Below are positions 8,859 through 18,912 of a stretch of DNA of 52,761 bases, one piece after another. The notes beneath the pieces are model-generated. The model was not told the DNA's origin. It worked only from the letters and a program-made list of their open reading frames with translations, and did no database searches. Origin of the DNA: Bacillaceae bacterium S4-13-56 (GTDB taxonomy: Bacteria; Bacillota; Bacilli; Bacillales; JAWJLM01); assembly GCA_040191315.1 (NCBI GenBank), contig JAWJLM010000033.1, positions 1 to 52,761 of the forward strand, in the 5' to 3' direction. The position numbers were made by a program, and so were the translations under genes. How positions within the stretch are numbered: the stretch's first letter is position 1; every line of letters starts with the position of its first letter.

Positions 8859-10253
8859 TTAATCTAAATAGCTAAGTACTTTTTGTACAGCCGCCTCACC
8901 TTGATCAATACAATCAGGTATACCAAGTCCCTCATATGACGCACCAGCCAAATATAAGCCTGGAAGTTCTTGGTCTATATGTTTTTTAATGTTGTCCATT
9001 CTTTCTAGATGCCCCACAGTATACTGTGGCATAGCATTCTTCCACCTGGAAATAACAGAGAATTCTGGTTTCCCAGTGATCTTCATCGTCCTATTTAAAT
9101 CCTTTAAGACGACATCAATCAATTCGTCATCAGATAAGTTAACTATTTCCTGATCACCAGGCTTCCCAACAAATAAACGCAATAGCACCTTGCCTTCAGG
9201 TGTTGAATGGGGCCATTTTTTATGTGTCCATGTACAGGCCGTAATACGAAAATCACTATTTCTGGAGACAACAAAACCTGTTCCATCAATATCATGTTCG
9301 ACAGCACTTGCGTCAAAAGCAAGTGCCACATTGGCCACTGATGTAGAAGGTACTTCTTTTAAAGGATCTAAAAAGTCGTACTGCGTGAGCATTCGTTGAA
9401 CACTACGATGTGGAACAGCTAGAATAACAGCATCTGCCATTTCAACCTCTCCATTACTTAAGAGGAGATGATAGCCTTCCTCTTTTTTTTCAATATGGTC
9501 CACCGATACTCCTTTTAGTACTGAGCCTTGCTCTAATCGTTTTTCAGTTTCACTAACTAACTTATTTAGTCCAGATTTAACCGTTAAAAACATACCCGTT
9601 TTTTTCTTTTCTTTCGTACCTTTGTTCTTTGGCATCGTCTTATTTAAACCTCTTACCAATCCTCCGTGCTCTTGTTCCAAGTGATAAAAATTGGGGAATG
9701 TAGCCATCAAACTCATTTGATCAATATCACCAGCGTAAATTCCTGATAAGAGTGGCTCAATTAAGTTCTCAACAACTTCATTTCCTAATCTTCTCCGAAA
9801 AAATGCTCCAAGAGACTGATCATCTTTTGGCTCACTCTTTTTCAATATAAAATCCCCTGCAGCCCTCAATTTCCCTAAGGGTGAAAACAGCCCTGAGAAT
9901 AAAAAGGGGGTCACTTCGGTTGGAATACCCATAAATGAGCCACTTGGCATTTTATGAAGTTTGTTATGAACAAGTATGTAAGATTGACCTGTTGCATTCC
10001 CAACAAGTTCATCTTCTAACCCAACTTCCTTAGCCAACCTTGAAGCACTAGGTTTACGTCCTAGGAAAGAGTCTGGGCCCTTTTCTATCGTAAACCCGTC
10101 TCTCACTTCCGTTTGAACCTTACCCCCTAGTTTTTCACCTGCTTCGATAAGCATCGTTTCATATGGTAAACCTTTTTCCTTAATTTCCTTCTGTAAGTAA
10201 TAAGCAGCGGTAAGTCCAGTAATTCCGCCACCAACAATTATAATTTTTCTCAA
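8859..10253 (-). CDS. hemY: Coproporphyrinogen III / protoporphyrinogen oxidase (HemY/CgoX)
   Basis: This FAD-dependent oxidase converts coproporphyrinogen III to coproporphyrin III in the Gram-positive coproporphyrin-dependent heme pathway. The N-terminal dinucleotide-binding motif [14 protein letters not shown] lies at residues 7-20, and a C-terminal FAD-contact motif [17 protein letters not shown] lies near 430-446. The length of 464 residues agrees with B. subtilis HemY. The start is TTG behind AGGAGG, in a 4-bp TTGA overlap with the hemH stop, so translation is coupled. It is the last gene of hemE-hemH-hemY. Confidence 0.92.
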   Translation of the reverse strand: MRKIIIVGGGITGLTAAYYLQKEIKEKGLPYETMLIEAGEKLGGKVQTEVRDGFTIEKGPDSFLGRKPSASRLAKEVGLEDELVGNATGQSYILVHNKLHKMPSGSFMGIPTEVTPFLFSGLFSPLGKLRAAGDFILKKSEPKDDQSLGAFFRRRLGNEVVENLIEPLLSGIYAGDIDQMSLMATFPNFYHLEQEHGGLVRGLNKTMPKNKGTKEKKKTGMFLTVKSGLNKLVSETEKRLEQGSVLKGVSVDHIEKKEEGYHLLLSNGEVEMADAVILAVPHRSVQRMLTQYDFLDPLKEVPSTSVANVALAFDASAVEHDIDGTGFVVSRNSDFRITACTWTHKKWPHSTPEGKVLLRLFVGKPGDQEIVNLSDDELIDVVLKDLNRTMKITGKPEFSVISRWKNAMPQYTVGHLERMDNIKKHIDQELPGLYLAGASYEGLGIPDCIDQGEAAVQKVLSYLD

Positions 10254-11200
10254 CTGATTTCCTCCTCAAGTACTTTTGTCTTTCTTAAGACAACTGTAGC
10301 AAGAGTGTGAATAAAATCCGGATGTACATTAGGCATTTCAGGGCGATAATAGTTAGCACCTATTTCGTCACAAACCAATTTACATTCATAATCATTATCA
10401 TATAAAACCTCTAAATGATCAGAAACAAATCCAACAGGAGCATAAATAAAGGAGGTGAATCCTTTTTGTTCGTACAAGTCCCTTGTGAGGTCCTGAACAT
10501 CGGGCCCTAACCAAGGATCAGGAGTGTTTCCTTGAGATTGCCACCCAATAGTATAATTGGTAATGCCCGCTTCATTTGCAAGTATGTCTGCTGTCTCTTT
10601 AAGTTGATCAGCATAAGGATCTCCATATTGGAGTATTTTTTCTGGTAAGCTATGGGCAGAAACAACAAGAACAGCTTTTTCTTTTTCCTCATCGCTCATA
10701 CCTTGATAGATTTTTTCAAGCTTACTTGCCCAATAATTAATAAATCCTGGTTCTTTATACCAACTTTCAACCATAACAAATTTTGGACGACCATGCTTCT
10801 CTGCTTCCTCTTGAACTCGTTCATTATACGATTTAATACTAAAAGTGGAATAATGAGGAGCGAGAACTATACTTACTGCTTCTTCTATACCATCTTTAGC
10901 CATTTGAGCCACAGCATCTTCAATAAATGGTTCAATATGCTTGAGCCCAATATACATCTTAAACTCCACTTCATCTTGTATTCGATTTAATTCATCTCTT
11001 AGCCCTTCCGCCTGTTGCCGTGTAATTTTGGCTAACGGAGATATTCCTCCAATAGCATCATAGCGATTTCTTAAGTCTTCGAGCATTTCATCGGAAGGCC
11101 TTCTCCCATGTCGAATATGTGTGTAATAACGTTCAATATCTTCTTCTTTATACGGCGTGCCATAGGCCATTACTAGTAAGCCTACTGTTTTTTTCGCCAT
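10250..11200 (-). CDS. hemH: Ferrochelatase (HemH/CpfC)
   Basis: The enzyme inserts Fe2+ into the porphyrin (coproporphyrin III in this pathway). Residue numbering coincides with the B. subtilis enzyme: His183 falls in SAHSLPEK and Glu264 in [11 protein letters not shown], the two metal-handling residues. The protein has 316 residues, starting with [14 protein letters not shown], and is soluble. The ATG has GAGGTGA upstream. It is the middle gene of the hemEHY operon, 24 bp after hemE and overlapping hemY. Confidence 0.94.
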   Translation of the reverse strand: MAKKTVGLLVMAYGTPYKEEDIERYYTHIRHGRRPSDEMLEDLRNRYDAIGGISPLAKITRQQAEGLRDELNRIQDEVEFKMYIGLKHIEPFIEDAVAQMAKDGIEEAVSIVLAPHYSTFSIKSYNERVQEEAEKHGRPKFVMVESWYKEPGFINYWASKLEKIYQGMSDEEKEKAVLVVSAHSLPEKILQYGDPYADQLKETADILANEAGITNYTIGWQSQGNTPDPWLGPDVQDLTRDLYEQKGFTSFIYAPVGFVSDHLEVLYDNDYECKLVCDEIGANYYRPEMPNVHPDFIHTLATVVLRKTKVLEEEIS

Positions 11201-11224
11201 ATTTCTTCACCTCTTTTAAATGTT

Positions 11225-12259
11225 TTATTTCTGTGTATAACTATGAGTAAAATTAGCAAGCCTTTTTAGTGTTTCTGGTTGGATTTGAGGAAATACCCCA
11301 TGCCCTAAGTTAAAGACATACCCTGGAGTCTTCATACCTTCATCTAGTATTGGCTTCACTCGTTCTTCAATTACTTCCCAAGGTGCTAGTAAAATGGCTG
11401 GATCAAGATTTCCCTGTAAGGTTTTCGTAATACCCATTGCTCTTGCTTCTGCAATAGATGTTCTCCAATCTAGCCCAACCACATTTAAAGGTAAATCATT
11501 CCACTCTAGAGCTAGATGACCTGCTCCAACTCCAAACATAATGAGAGGAACATCTTCTTTTTGTAGTTCTGAAAATATTCTCATCATTACAGGTTTGATA
11601 AATGTTCTATAATCCTCAACATTTAGTGCGCCCACCCAAGAATCAAAGATTTGAATGGCTTTGGCTCCTGCATGAATCTGTGCTTGAACATAACGGATAA
11701 TCATATCCCCAAGCTTTTCCATAAGTAAAAACCATGCCTTAGGTTCACTGTACATCATAGCCTTAGTCTTATTGTAGTTTTTTGATGGCCCACCTTCAAT
11801 CATATAGCTCGCAAGTGTAAATGGTGCTCCACTGAAACTAATAAGTGGAACATCTAATTGCTCATGTACAAGTAATTTAATCGTATCTAAAACATAAGGA
11901 ACATCTACTTCAGGATTAATTTCACCAAGTTTTTCTATATCCGATAAAGACCTTATAGGTTGGTCAATAACTGGACCAATTCCACTTTTTATCTCAACAT
12001 CAACCCCTATGGCAGGTAGGGGTGTCATGATATCTTTATAAAGAATGGCGGCATCTACTCCGTATTGATCTACTGGAAGCTTCGTTACATAAGCGCACAA
12101 CTCAGGCTGGTGAGTAATCTCAAACAGAGAGTATTTTTCCTTTAACTTTCGATATTCTGGCTGTGACCTTCCAGCTTGTCGCATATACCAAAGAGGAACA
12201 TAATCTGTTTTTTCTCCTCTAAAGGCTCGAAGCATAGTATCATTAATCATTCTTGTCAT
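11225..12259 (-). CDS. hemE: Uroporphyrinogen III decarboxylase
   Basis: The enzyme removes the four acetate carboxyls of uroporphyrinogen III to give coproporphyrinogen III. The substrate-binding motif [13 protein letters not shown] lies at residues 26-38, and the family motif [14 protein letters not shown] lies near 146. I start at the ATG preceded by AAAGGTGAG, giving 344 residues; an upstream ATG six codons earlier has no Shine-Dalgarno. It is the first gene of hemEHY. On the minus strand TTGACA and TATACA lie about 80 bp upstream with a short 15-bp spacer and may be its promoter. Confidence 0.93.
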   Translation of the reverse strand: MTRMINDTMLRAFRGEKTDYVPLWYMRQAGRSQPEYRKLKEKYSLFEITHQPELCAYVTKLPVDQYGVDAAILYKDIMTPLPAIGVDVEIKSGIGPVIDQPIRSLSDIEKLGEINPEVDVPYVLDTIKLLVHEQLDVPLISFSGAPFTLASYMIEGGPSKNYNKTKAMMYSEPKAWFLLMEKLGDMIIRYVQAQIHAGAKAIQIFDSWVGALNVEDYRTFIKPVMMRIFSELQKEDVPLIMFGVGAGHLALEWNDLPLNVVGLDWRTSIAEARAMGITKTLQGNLDPAILLAPWEVIEERVKPILDEGMKTPGYVFNLGHGVFPQIQPETLKRLANFTHSYTQK

Positions 12260-12377
12260 TACTATCTCACCTTTCATTTACATCCGTATCAAAATGCATT
12301 CTATTTCACTATATCATTTCTTGAAGGGGTGTATAGCTTTCGATACTTTTTGTCAAAAAAATGACGAATTTGTGACA

Positions 12378-14597
12378 CTACCGAAATCCCCAGGAAACTG
12401 TTACAACATTAGATGGTTCTCCTTCTTGCTGTGTTAACGGATTATAAGGAACAACAACATATCTTGCCGTTTCAAAAAGAGACACATTTTTAATAGTAGC
12501 TTTCCCTTTTCCTTTCACATCACCAATTAATTTCATGTTTTTATTGCCTTCCCAGCGATAAACTCTATAAACCACTCGCTTATCTGGAGAGGCAGACCAA
12601 CTAAGTTCAACTCTTAAAGAAAGTCCATTAAGCTTTAATTTTTCTTGGACATCATTTATAACCGGTAAATCCATAGGAGGTTCCAAGTCAGAAACTCCAT
12701 CAGGCTTTTGAAATGCGGAAGCTACAGAATTTTCTTTAGAATACTCCTCTAATATTGCCTTCATTAAAGTGGTTGCAGCAGCACTCCCTCTTGTCAAATA
12801 CCTCTCCTCATCGGATTGATCAAATCCCATCCACAAAGAACCAACAAACTCTGGAGTATATCCAACAAACCAACTATCCCTTATTCCCCCTTGAACAATT
12901 GGTAGTTGTGTTGTCCCTGTTTTGCCTGCAAGCGGTCCTGAATATGAACCGGTTTGAGCAGTTCCATTTTGAACAACAGACTCTAAAATTCTTGTTATAT
13001 CCCAGGCAGTTTGGGAATTAAATACTTGTTTTGATTTTTTCTCAGCAGAAAAAAGTAGATTATTATGTTTATCATAAATGGCCTCTATAAAATAGGGCTC
13101 TATATAGTTTCCGTTTGCGCGAAAGGTTCGAAAGGCTCCTGCCATTTGTAGGGGAGTTACTCCCTTATTTAAACCGCCTAAAGCAATAGCAAGTCCGTTA
13201 TCGTCTAACTGTATTCCCATTTCGGCCAAATAGTCTTTTGCATCTGGAATTCCGATTTGATCTAGTGCCCACACAGCAGATGTATTTTTAGAAAGACGAA
13301 GTGCATCATATATCGAAATCTCTCCTTGATATTTTTCGTCTACGTTATGAGGCTTGTAATCTCCTTCATAGGTTTTAAGTTCATCTGGAATTAATGTGTA
13401 AGGGTTAAAAGCTGGTAACTCCAGCAGAGGACCATAAACGGCTAAAGGCTTGATTGTGGAGCCTGGTTGCCTTTTAACGTTAACACGATTCAAATCTCCG
13501 TATGAAAAATCTCTTCCTCCTAAGGCAGCTACAACGTTACCAGAATCAGCATCCAAGAACACAACAGACCCTTCAGCTCCTTTTTGGGTTCCTGGAAAGA
13601 ATTCTTCCTTTTGAAAATAATTATAAGTAATTTTTTGTAGGTCAGGATTTAAGCCAACAACAACTTTATAGCCACCACGCCGAAGCTCCTGAGATTCGAT
13701 ATGATATTTTTGACTTGCTTCTCTAATGACTAAATCTACATAGCTTTCTATCCATGGTTTTTCTTGCTCCTCATCAATCGTTACACCCAAGCCTCTACCC
13801 GAGAGTCGAACAGCCTCTTCTGCAGTCAAATAGTCTTCTTCCTGCATAAGACGAAGAACCAGATTTCTTCGTTCCTTAGTTTGTACCGGATTAACTGTTG
13901 GAGAGTAATAATTAGGTGCTTTAGGAATAGCTGCTAACATAGCACCTTCTACCGTTGTAAGCTCCTCAGACTTTTTCTGAAAAAAATATTCTGAAGCAGC
14001 CTCTATTCCATAAACTCCGTGCCCAAAATAAATAGTGTTCAAGTAATATTCCAGTATTTTTTGTTTTGTATAATTATGCTCAAGATAAGTAGCAGCCATT
14101 ACTTCCTTTATTTTTCTGGTCCATGTTTTCTCATTAGTTAGAAAAATATTCTTAACGAGCTGTTGCGTAATCGTACTTGCCCCTTCCGCCTTCTTCCCTG
14201 AGGCAATATTTCGGAAAATGGCTCGAAGAACGGAACGACTGTCTATCCCAGCATGTTCGTAGAATCGTTTATCTTCTACTGCAATGAAAGCCTCCTGAAC
14301 ATGATGTGGAATATCATCGATTGGCACAAGAGTCCTGTTCTGATTATATAACTGTGCAATCTCTTCACCATCTTCTGTTACAATAGTTGTCGTTGTATCT
14401 AAGACAAATTCACGTTCATCAACAATTTTTGATCCACCATAATAAATAAGGCCATATCCAATAAAACTAACGGCAATAGTAGATAGAACTGCAATCCAGA
14501 TCCATTTTTTGTTCAGTAACCATCGTCCACTGTCTTTTATTATCTTTTTTGTTTTTAAATGATAACGCTCCAACCAAGTCTTCCATTTCTCTTTCAT
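12378..14597 (-). CDS. pbpF: Class A penicillin-binding protein (PbpF-like)
   Basis: This bifunctional peptidoglycan synthase is anchored by one membrane helix at residues 31-52. The glycosyltransferase (GT51) domain follows, with catalytic Glu108 in VEDKRFYEH and the motifs TITQQLVKN (143-150) and YLNTIYFGHGVYGIE. The transpeptidase domain has STIK (Ser380), SKN (436-438) and KTG (559-561), so all three penicillin-fold motifs are intact. The last ~100 residues look like a small beta-rich FN3-type module. I start at the ATG behind AAAGGGTGA, giving 739 residues, because the ATG 11 codons upstream lies within the promoter -10. As in B. subtilis, pbpF sits between hmoB and hemE. Confidence 0.92.
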   Translation of the reverse strand: MKEKWKTWLERYHLKTKKIIKDSGRWLLNKKWIWIAVLSTIAVSFIGYGLIYYGGSKIVDEREFVLDTTTTIVTEDGEEIAQLYNQNRTLVPIDDIPHHVQEAFIAVEDKRFYEHAGIDSRSVLRAIFRNIASGKKAEGASTITQQLVKNIFLTNEKTWTRKIKEVMAATYLEHNYTKQKILEYYLNTIYFGHGVYGIEAASEYFFQKKSEELTTVEGAMLAAIPKAPNYYSPTVNPVQTKERRNLVLRLMQEEDYLTAEEAVRLSGRGLGVTIDEEQEKPWIESYVDLVIREASQKYHIESQELRRGGYKVVVGLNPDLQKITYNYFQKEEFFPGTQKGAEGSVVFLDADSGNVVAALGGRDFSYGDLNRVNVKRQPGSTIKPLAVYGPLLELPAFNPYTLIPDELKTYEGDYKPHNVDEKYQGEISIYDALRLSKNTSAVWALDQIGIPDAKDYLAEMGIQLDDNGLAIALGGLNKGVTPLQMAGAFRTFRANGNYIEPYFIEAIYDKHNNLLFSAEKKSKQVFNSQTAWDITRILESVVQNGTAQTGSYSGPLAGKTGTTQLPIVQGGIRDSWFVGYTPEFVGSLWMGFDQSDEERYLTRGSAAATTLMKAILEEYSKENSVASAFQKPDGVSDLEPPMDLPVINDVQEKLKLNGLSLRVELSWSASPDKRVVYRVYRWEGNKNMKLIGDVKGKGKATIKNVSLFETARYVVVPYNPLTQQEGEPSNVVTVSWGFR

Positions 14598-14628
14598 TAT
14601 GTTCACCCTTTGTTTTACATACTTCTTC

Positions 14629-14655
14629 ATTATACGACACCTTCCCTTTTGTCAA
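14629..14655 (-). promoter_or_regulatory. Sigma-A promoter of pbpF
   Basis: On the minus strand TTGACA and a perfect TATAAT are separated by 15 bp (16 if TTTGAC is used). They lie immediately upstream of the Shine-Dalgarno region, which argues against the more upstream ATG as start. Confidence 0.7.
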
Positions 14656-14726
14656 AAGCACTAAGACCGAAAGCTTGTTTATCCTTGTTAAGTCTTGATA
14701 TTATAAAGGGAAAGGAGTGAATTGGG

Positions 14727-15224
14727 ATGAATGTCTATATGACTAATGGAACGGTAGACTTTTTACGTAAGACTATTGAGAATTATCCAAGCCATCATTT
14801 GTTTTTAATGAATAATTCAGAATCAGCCATACTTTACGAAGAAACCGAGAATCTTACTGTCTTGCAAGAAGGTAGAGAATATGAAATTGTAGATGCAAAA
14901 GGTACGGTAAATCAAGACGGATATGTAGTAATGAATAATATTCCTGTCACGACTGAAGGAAGGCCAATTTTTGAAGATATGTTTAAAAACCGCCAAGGAA
15001 AAGTGGAAGAAATGCCCGGTTTCCAAGCGATTAGAATTCTGAGACCTACTACTGGAAACACCTATATTGTATTTACTCAGTGGAAAGATGTGGAAAGCTT
15101 TCAAGCATGGAAAGATTCCCAAAGCTTTGAAAAAGCTCATCAAAAAGGGAAAGAAAGTAAACGACCACCTTTTGCAGCTGGCCCATCATACACTACTCAG
15201 TATTTTATGACCGAACTTGATTGA
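14727..15224 (+). CDS. hmoB: Heme-degrading monooxygenase HmoB
   Basis: This 165-residue protein has a C-terminal antibiotic-biosynthesis-monooxygenase (ABM) fold at residues ~65-160 (IPVTTEGRPIFEDMFKNR, then YIVFTQWKDVESFQAWKDS). The N-terminal extension of about 60 residues is typical of HmoB/YhgC rather than the short HmoA/IsdG type. It likely opens heme with release of iron. The location next to the heme biosynthetic cluster, divergent from pbpF, matches B. subtilis yhgC. A GGAG motif lies upstream of the ATG. Confidence 0.87.
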   Translation: MNVYMTNGTVDFLRKTIENYPSHHLFLMNNSESAILYEETENLTVLQEGREYEIVDAKGTVNQDGYVVMNNIPVTTEGRPIFEDMFKNRQGKVEEMPGFQAIRILRPTTGNTYIVFTQWKDVESFQAWKDSQSFEKAHQKGKESKRPPFAAGPSYTTQYFMTELD

Positions 15225-15240
15225 TATGAATTTTATAAAG

Positions 15241-15378
15241 GTTAGAAAAACTCGGCTTACCGTTAAAGGGCTTCTTGAAAGCGTATTGCTTTCTTAGAAG
15301 CACTTTAACCCTTGAGTGCAAGCCTTTGGGCGTTGCACTTACGCTAATAGGAAGGTTTTATACTTCTATTTGCCAAAA
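15241..15378 (+). repeat. Dispersed hairpin repeat family B (long subtype)
   Basis: The element starts AGAAAAACTCGGC, contains a long imperfect hairpin (CGTTAAAGGGCTTCTTGAAAG against CTTTCTTAGAAGCACTTTAAC), then TTGAGTGCAAGCC, and ends AATAGGAAGGTTTTATACTT. The hairpin is shared with the copy at 22847, and the right end with the copies at 44750 and 47397. Confidence 0.7.
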
Positions 15379-15416
15379 AAAACAAGAGATCTTTACCTAA
15401 AGACCTCTTGTTTTTT
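15377..15416. terminator. Terminator after liaFSR (bidirectional)
   Basis: AACAAGAGATCTTT pairs with AAAGACCTCTTGTT, flanked by an A run on the left and a T run on the right. It can therefore end transcription from liaR on the minus strand and from hmoB on the plus strand. Confidence 0.8.
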
Positions 15417-15422
15417 CTATTT

Positions 15423-16073
15423 TTATAAACTTTCTTTTTTTAACAGTCCTTCTTCATGAACATAAATTGCTGCCTGTGTACGGTCTTGCACTCCAAGTTT
15501 ACTTAAAATATTGCTCACATGAGTTTTCACAGTTTTTATACCTATAAATAAGGAATTGGCTATTTCTTGATTAGACAATCCTTTCCCAATGCATAAAAGA
15601 ACCTCCAACTCCCGTTCCGTCAAATCCTCATGGAGGGCCTTGGGCTTGGACCTGAAACGAGTCATCATTTTGTTTGCCACTTTTGATTCTATGACCGATT
15701 CATTTGAATGGGCTTTTTTAATAGCTTCGACAATTTCTTGCGCTGAGGAAGTTTTAAGTAAATAACTAAAGGCTCCTGCTTCTAAAGCAGGGAAAACTTG
15801 TTGGTCATCATAAAAACTAGTCAAGATGATGACCTTGCAAGATGGGTTGTTTTTCATAATTTGTTCGGTTGCTTCAATTCCTGTTCCGTTTTCCATGACT
15901 AAATCCATTAACACTACATCAGGGTTTTCTTTTTGAACTAGAGTGACTCCAGCTTTTCCCGAGTGAGCTTCCCCAACAACATCAATAGAATCCTCCGTGA
16001 TTAAATAAGCAATAATTCCTTTTCTCACTACATCATGGTCATCCACTACAACAACCCTTATAGAGTCACTCAT
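15423..16073 (-). CDS. liaR: NarL/LuxR-family response regulator (LiaR-like)
   Basis: This 216-residue regulator has an N-terminal receiver domain with acidic pocket DD (11-12), phosphoacceptor Asp57 in VLMDLVM, and switch/Lys in LLKTSS near 105. The C-terminal LuxR-type helix-turn-helix ([22 protein letters not shown]) covers about 150-210. The start is the ATG after AAAGG; longer frames upstream run into the kinase gene. It overlaps the kinase by 8 bp. Its order behind liaF and liaS matches the LiaFSR/VraTSR cell-envelope stress system. Confidence 0.88.
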   Translation of the reverse strand: MSDSIRVVVVDDHDVVRKGIIAYLITEDSIDVVGEAHSGKAGVTLVQKENPDVVLMDLVMENGTGIEATEQIMKNNPSCKVIILTSFYDDQQVFPALEAGAFSYLLKTSSAQEIVEAIKKAHSNESVIESKVANKMMTRFRSKPKALHEDLTERELEVLLCIGKGLSNQEIANSLFIGIKTVKTHVSNILSKLGVQDRTQAAIYVHEEGLLKKESL

Positions 16074-17130
16074 TTTCCTTTCCCCTTTCCCCTTGTATAG
16101 GAACCTGAATTTCAATATAAGTTCCTTCCTGCTCCTTAGACCGAATAACCAGTGTCCCTCCGATTTCTTCAATTCTTTCTTTCATCGTTTTAAGACCGTA
16201 AGAAGTTTTATTCTCCTTTTTGAGCGCAGTAGAAAACCCCTTCCCATTATCCTGAACATACGTATAATAATTTTTGCCATCTGCCCACATCTTTAGCTTT
16301 ACGGTTGTGGCATCAGCATGTCGGAGAATATTAGATAGGGCTTCTTGAATCACTCTGAATAAGTGTTCTTCAATTCCTTCCGATAATTGTTCAGAATCTT
16401 CTATTGAAAGGTCAAAAAGAATTTGACTTTTGCCTTTTAATTCTTCAATTAAAGCCGGGAGGCCTTCTTTTAGCGATTGGCCCGACAAATGAACTGGGCG
16501 TAAATGTAGAAGCAAGGCCCTCATTTCGGTCTGAGCTTGCTGAGCCATTTTAGCTATTTCTTCCATTTGTTGCTTTGCAAGTTCAGGTTTCTTTTCAAAT
16601 ATTCTTACAGTAGCTTGACTCATCATGCTTAAAGCGAACAACTGTTGACTGATAGCATCATGCAAATCTCGAGCCAGTCGCTGTCGTTCCTCAATAGCAG
16701 CGGCTTTTTCGGCTGTTTTGGCAAAATCAGTTTTCTCATCTACTAATCTTTGCATCGAGATAACTTGGTTTTTAAGATTATGACTAAGCTGATTTAAATC
16801 AGCACTTAACTGAGCAATTTCGTCACTTCCTTCCATCATTAATTGGGAATGATACTTCCCTCTCGAGAGAGAAGCGATCATGGTTGAAATTTCATCAAGT
16901 CTTTTTTTAGTAGTTCCTCCTGATTTATACCCTTGATAAATAGCAATAAAAGAGGATGTCGCAAAAGCTAATAAACTAATGATAAAAATAAATGATTTTG
17001 TTACTAATTCAATATGAAAAAAATAAGATAGTGTAAATAGAATAATGATAAAGGCCATCGTGCTGATCATTGCTGCCGTTAGATGGGACTGGATCGTTTG
17101 AACTCGAATACTTTGAATTTTTGATAGCAT
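16066..17130 (-). CDS. liaS: Sensor histidine kinase (LiaS-like)
   Basis: This kinase has 354 residues with two membrane helices (about 18-38 and 45-65), a HAMP-like stretch, then the HisKA_3 dimerisation motif [12 protein letters not shown] with phospho-His157, and a HATPase domain ([33 protein letters not shown]). There is almost no extracellular loop, which marks the intramembrane-sensing kinases that respond to cell-wall antibiotics. It is followed by its cognate LiaR and preceded by the LiaF-like inhibitor. Confidence 0.88.
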   Translation of the reverse strand: MLSKIQSIRVQTIQSHLTAAMISTMAFIIILFTLSYFFHIELVTKSFIFIISLLAFATSSFIAIYQGYKSGGTTKKRLDEISTMIASLSRGKYHSQLMMEGSDEIAQLSADLNQLSHNLKNQVISMQRLVDEKTDFAKTAEKAAAIEERQRLARDLHDAISQQLFALSMMSQATVRIFEKKPELAKQQMEEIAKMAQQAQTEMRALLLHLRPVHLSGQSLKEGLPALIEELKGKSQILFDLSIEDSEQLSEGIEEHLFRVIQEALSNILRHADATTVKLKMWADGKNYYTYVQDNGKGFSTALKKENKTSYGLKTMKERIEEIGGTLVIRSKEQEGTYIEIQVPIQGERGKENE

Positions 17131-17142
17131 ATCCTAATCCCC

Positions 17143-17910
17143 CTATACTTGGTCTATTCGAATATCACCAATTTTCAATTCTATGGTGATGGATAATTTA
17201 CGGGTGGCGTTCTCATAGTCTTCACTTGCAAAATGTAGTTGTCGATTAAAGCCATCCGCCCTTTGACCAAATAACTTAATATCTCCTGTTTTGACAACAG
17301 CATCAATGGAGACAGGGATATGTTCTGGTATCAAAATATGAACATCACCAATCCAACCACCTATATGGATAGGCGTTTTTCCTTCAGGAATAAAGGCTTT
17401 TGAAAAATCAATCTTATAATCACCAATGGCATTCCAAAGATCCAGTGGTTCAAGGTTCCAGTTTGGAGACGTGAAATTAACATCGCCAATCCCACCTACC
17501 TTGTGTATCTTTTTTCTCTTACTATTATCATCTGACGAGAATTCAAACTTAACTTTTTTTCTTTTACGGCTTCGGCCTCCAGTGAACATTCCTACTCCAA
17601 TATAAACTAGTAGCATGGGCCACAGCTGCCAGATATCAGAAAAGACAAATGGGATAATTTCAAAAGTTCCTAATAATAATAGTCCTCCAAAAACAAGTAA
17701 GAAGGACCCGAAAATCCAGGAACCTCTAGAACCACGAAAAAAGTCAATCATTAGCTTAATTCCATAAATCACAAAGAAAATTTGATAAATATAATGAAAG
17801 GCCTCGTTTATTTCCAGGGAAATAACACCAATATTCGACAATATTAACCCAATTCCAACTATAATAAATAAAAAGGCCACTATAATTTTAAAGAATCCTA
17901 TTTTTCTCAT
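17143..17910 (-). CDS. liaF: LiaF-like membrane regulator
   Basis: This protein has 255 residues. The first ~110 contain about four hydrophobic segments, followed by a basic linker (RSRKRKKVKF) and a soluble beta-rich C-terminal domain with repeating GDI/GDV turns (GIGDVNFTS, AIGDYKID, WIGDVHI, IGDIRI), as in the LiaF/DUF2154 'cell wall-active antibiotics response' domain. LiaF restrains LiaS until envelope damage. It is the first gene of a tight three-gene operon. No liaI or liaH homologue is adjacent. Confidence 0.85.
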   Translation of the reverse strand: MRKIGFFKIIVAFLFIIVGIGLILSNIGVISLEINEAFHYIYQIFFVIYGIKLMIDFFRGSRGSWIFGSFLLVFGGLLLLGTFEIIPFVFSDIWQLWPMLLVYIGVGMFTGGRSRKRKKVKFEFSSDDNSKRKKIHKVGGIGDVNFTSPNWNLEPLDLWNAIGDYKIDFSKAFIPEGKTPIHIGGWIGDVHILIPEHIPVSIDAVVKTGDIKLFGQRADGFNRQLHFASEDYENATRKLSITIELKIGDIRIDQV

Positions 17911-18276
17911 TTGAGCTCATTCCTCTTTTTATAATACTTAGTACTTTTGACACTGGTGTAACAAATACCTTTTTTTGTTTTTATTATATAAGGGGTTCTT
18001 CACTTTGCGAACAATCGTTGGATGGGAACAGACTCCGCCTTAGGTCTGATATTTCAGTTTTTTCTAATGATTCATCTAAACACTTACTTTTGTAAGATGG
18101 TTGCTATTGATATAAAAATTCCTGGGATCACTGATCAAAAACAGGGAAGGTCCTTCCTCTTACAAAAAGAAACCATACTACAAACAAAATTCTGAGAGAG
18201 CCACCATACGGTAATCACTTTTTTTATTTTTTGACCCTATATTTATCAACTCCTACTTCTCCATTCACTTCTGTAT
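17911..18276. other. Intergenic region without a recognised gene
   Basis: I see no convincing reading frame with a Shine-Dalgarno here. It carries the upstream region of liaF on the left and ends in the sigma-B promoter on the right. The middle is plain AT-rich sequence with no strong hairpin or repeat. Confidence 0.5.
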
Positions 18277-18301
18277 GTTTATCCAAACAAATAAAGGGTA
18301 T
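18277..18301 (+). promoter_or_regulatory. Sigma-B-type promoter of the ferritin-like gene
   Basis: GTTTAT and GGGTAT are spaced by 13 bp, matching the sigma-B pattern GTTTAA-N12-15-GGGTAT. It lies about 40 bp before the start codon. Confidence 0.65.
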
Positions 18302-18339
18302 GAAAAAAATATAGAACATTAGGAAAGGATGAGGAGAAA

Positions 18340-18774
18340 ATGGACGAAAAACTAAAAGAATTAATTGACGGTTTAAATGAAGACTTATCTAACGAGTATG
18401 CAGCAACTATCATGTATACGTATAATGCGGCTGTGGTATCTGGACTCTATCGTCAAGTATTAAAACCTTTTTTTGAGGGTGAGATTACAGATGAAACGAG
18501 CCACGCTCTTTATCTATCGGAAAAAATCAAAACACTTGGTGGAATCCCTACCACTACGGCAGCACCAGTTAAACAGATAACAGATGTAAAAGACATGCTT
18601 AAAGAAGCACAGCAAGCAGAAGCTGAAACGATTGAACGTTATGAGGTACGAAAGAAACAGGCAGAAGCACTTAGCTTAACAGAGCTTGTTGTTAAATTAG
18701 AAGATTTGATAGCTGATGAAACAGGACACAAAGAAGAACTCGAACGTCTACTAGAAGATCCGCGTCTCCAATAG
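18340..18774 (+). CDS. Ferritin-like domain protein (bacterioferritin/Dps type)
   Basis: This 144-residue all-alpha protein shows the four-helix ferritin-like carboxylate pattern. An Asn-Glu in DLSNEYAATIMY is followed by EITDETSHALYLSEKI (Glu-x-x-His), EAETIERYEVRKKQAE and IADETGHKEELERLL (Glu-x-x-His). These are the expected ligands of a di-iron centre. It may store iron or protect DNA under stress. The start has GAGGAG upstream, behind a sigma-B-like promoter, which fits a general-stress role. The exact subfamily is unclear. Confidence 0.78.
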   Translation: MDEKLKELIDGLNEDLSNEYAATIMYTYNAAVVSGLYRQVLKPFFEGEITDETSHALYLSEKIKTLGGIPTTTAAPVKQITDVKDMLKEAQQAEAETIERYEVRKKQAEALSLTELVVKLEDLIADETGHKEELERLLEDPRLQ

Positions 18775-18781
18775 TGAGAAT

Positions 18782-18815
18782 AATGCCTGTCTCGTTTTAG
18801 GACAGGCATTTACTA
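18782..18815 (+). terminator. Terminator after the ferritin-like gene
   Basis: AATGCCTGTC pairs with GACAGGCATT across a TCGTTTTAG loop and is followed by TACTATTTTTT. Confidence 0.85.
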
Positions 18816-18912
18816 TTTTTTCCTAATCACCAAAATAACCAGAAAGAATTTGTTCTTATCCCTGTGACCGATTTGATATACTAGTAGAAACCAACGGGAG
18901 GGAGAGGATCAT

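Noticed and set aside
12300-12377. Terminator between pbpF and hemE
   Set aside because: No stem with a T run is visible on the minus strand, so read-through from pbpF into hemE remains possible.
14467-14661. Separate small gene upstream of pbpF
   Set aside because: It lies in another frame over the pbpF start and promoter, and its codons are explained by the pbpF sequence.
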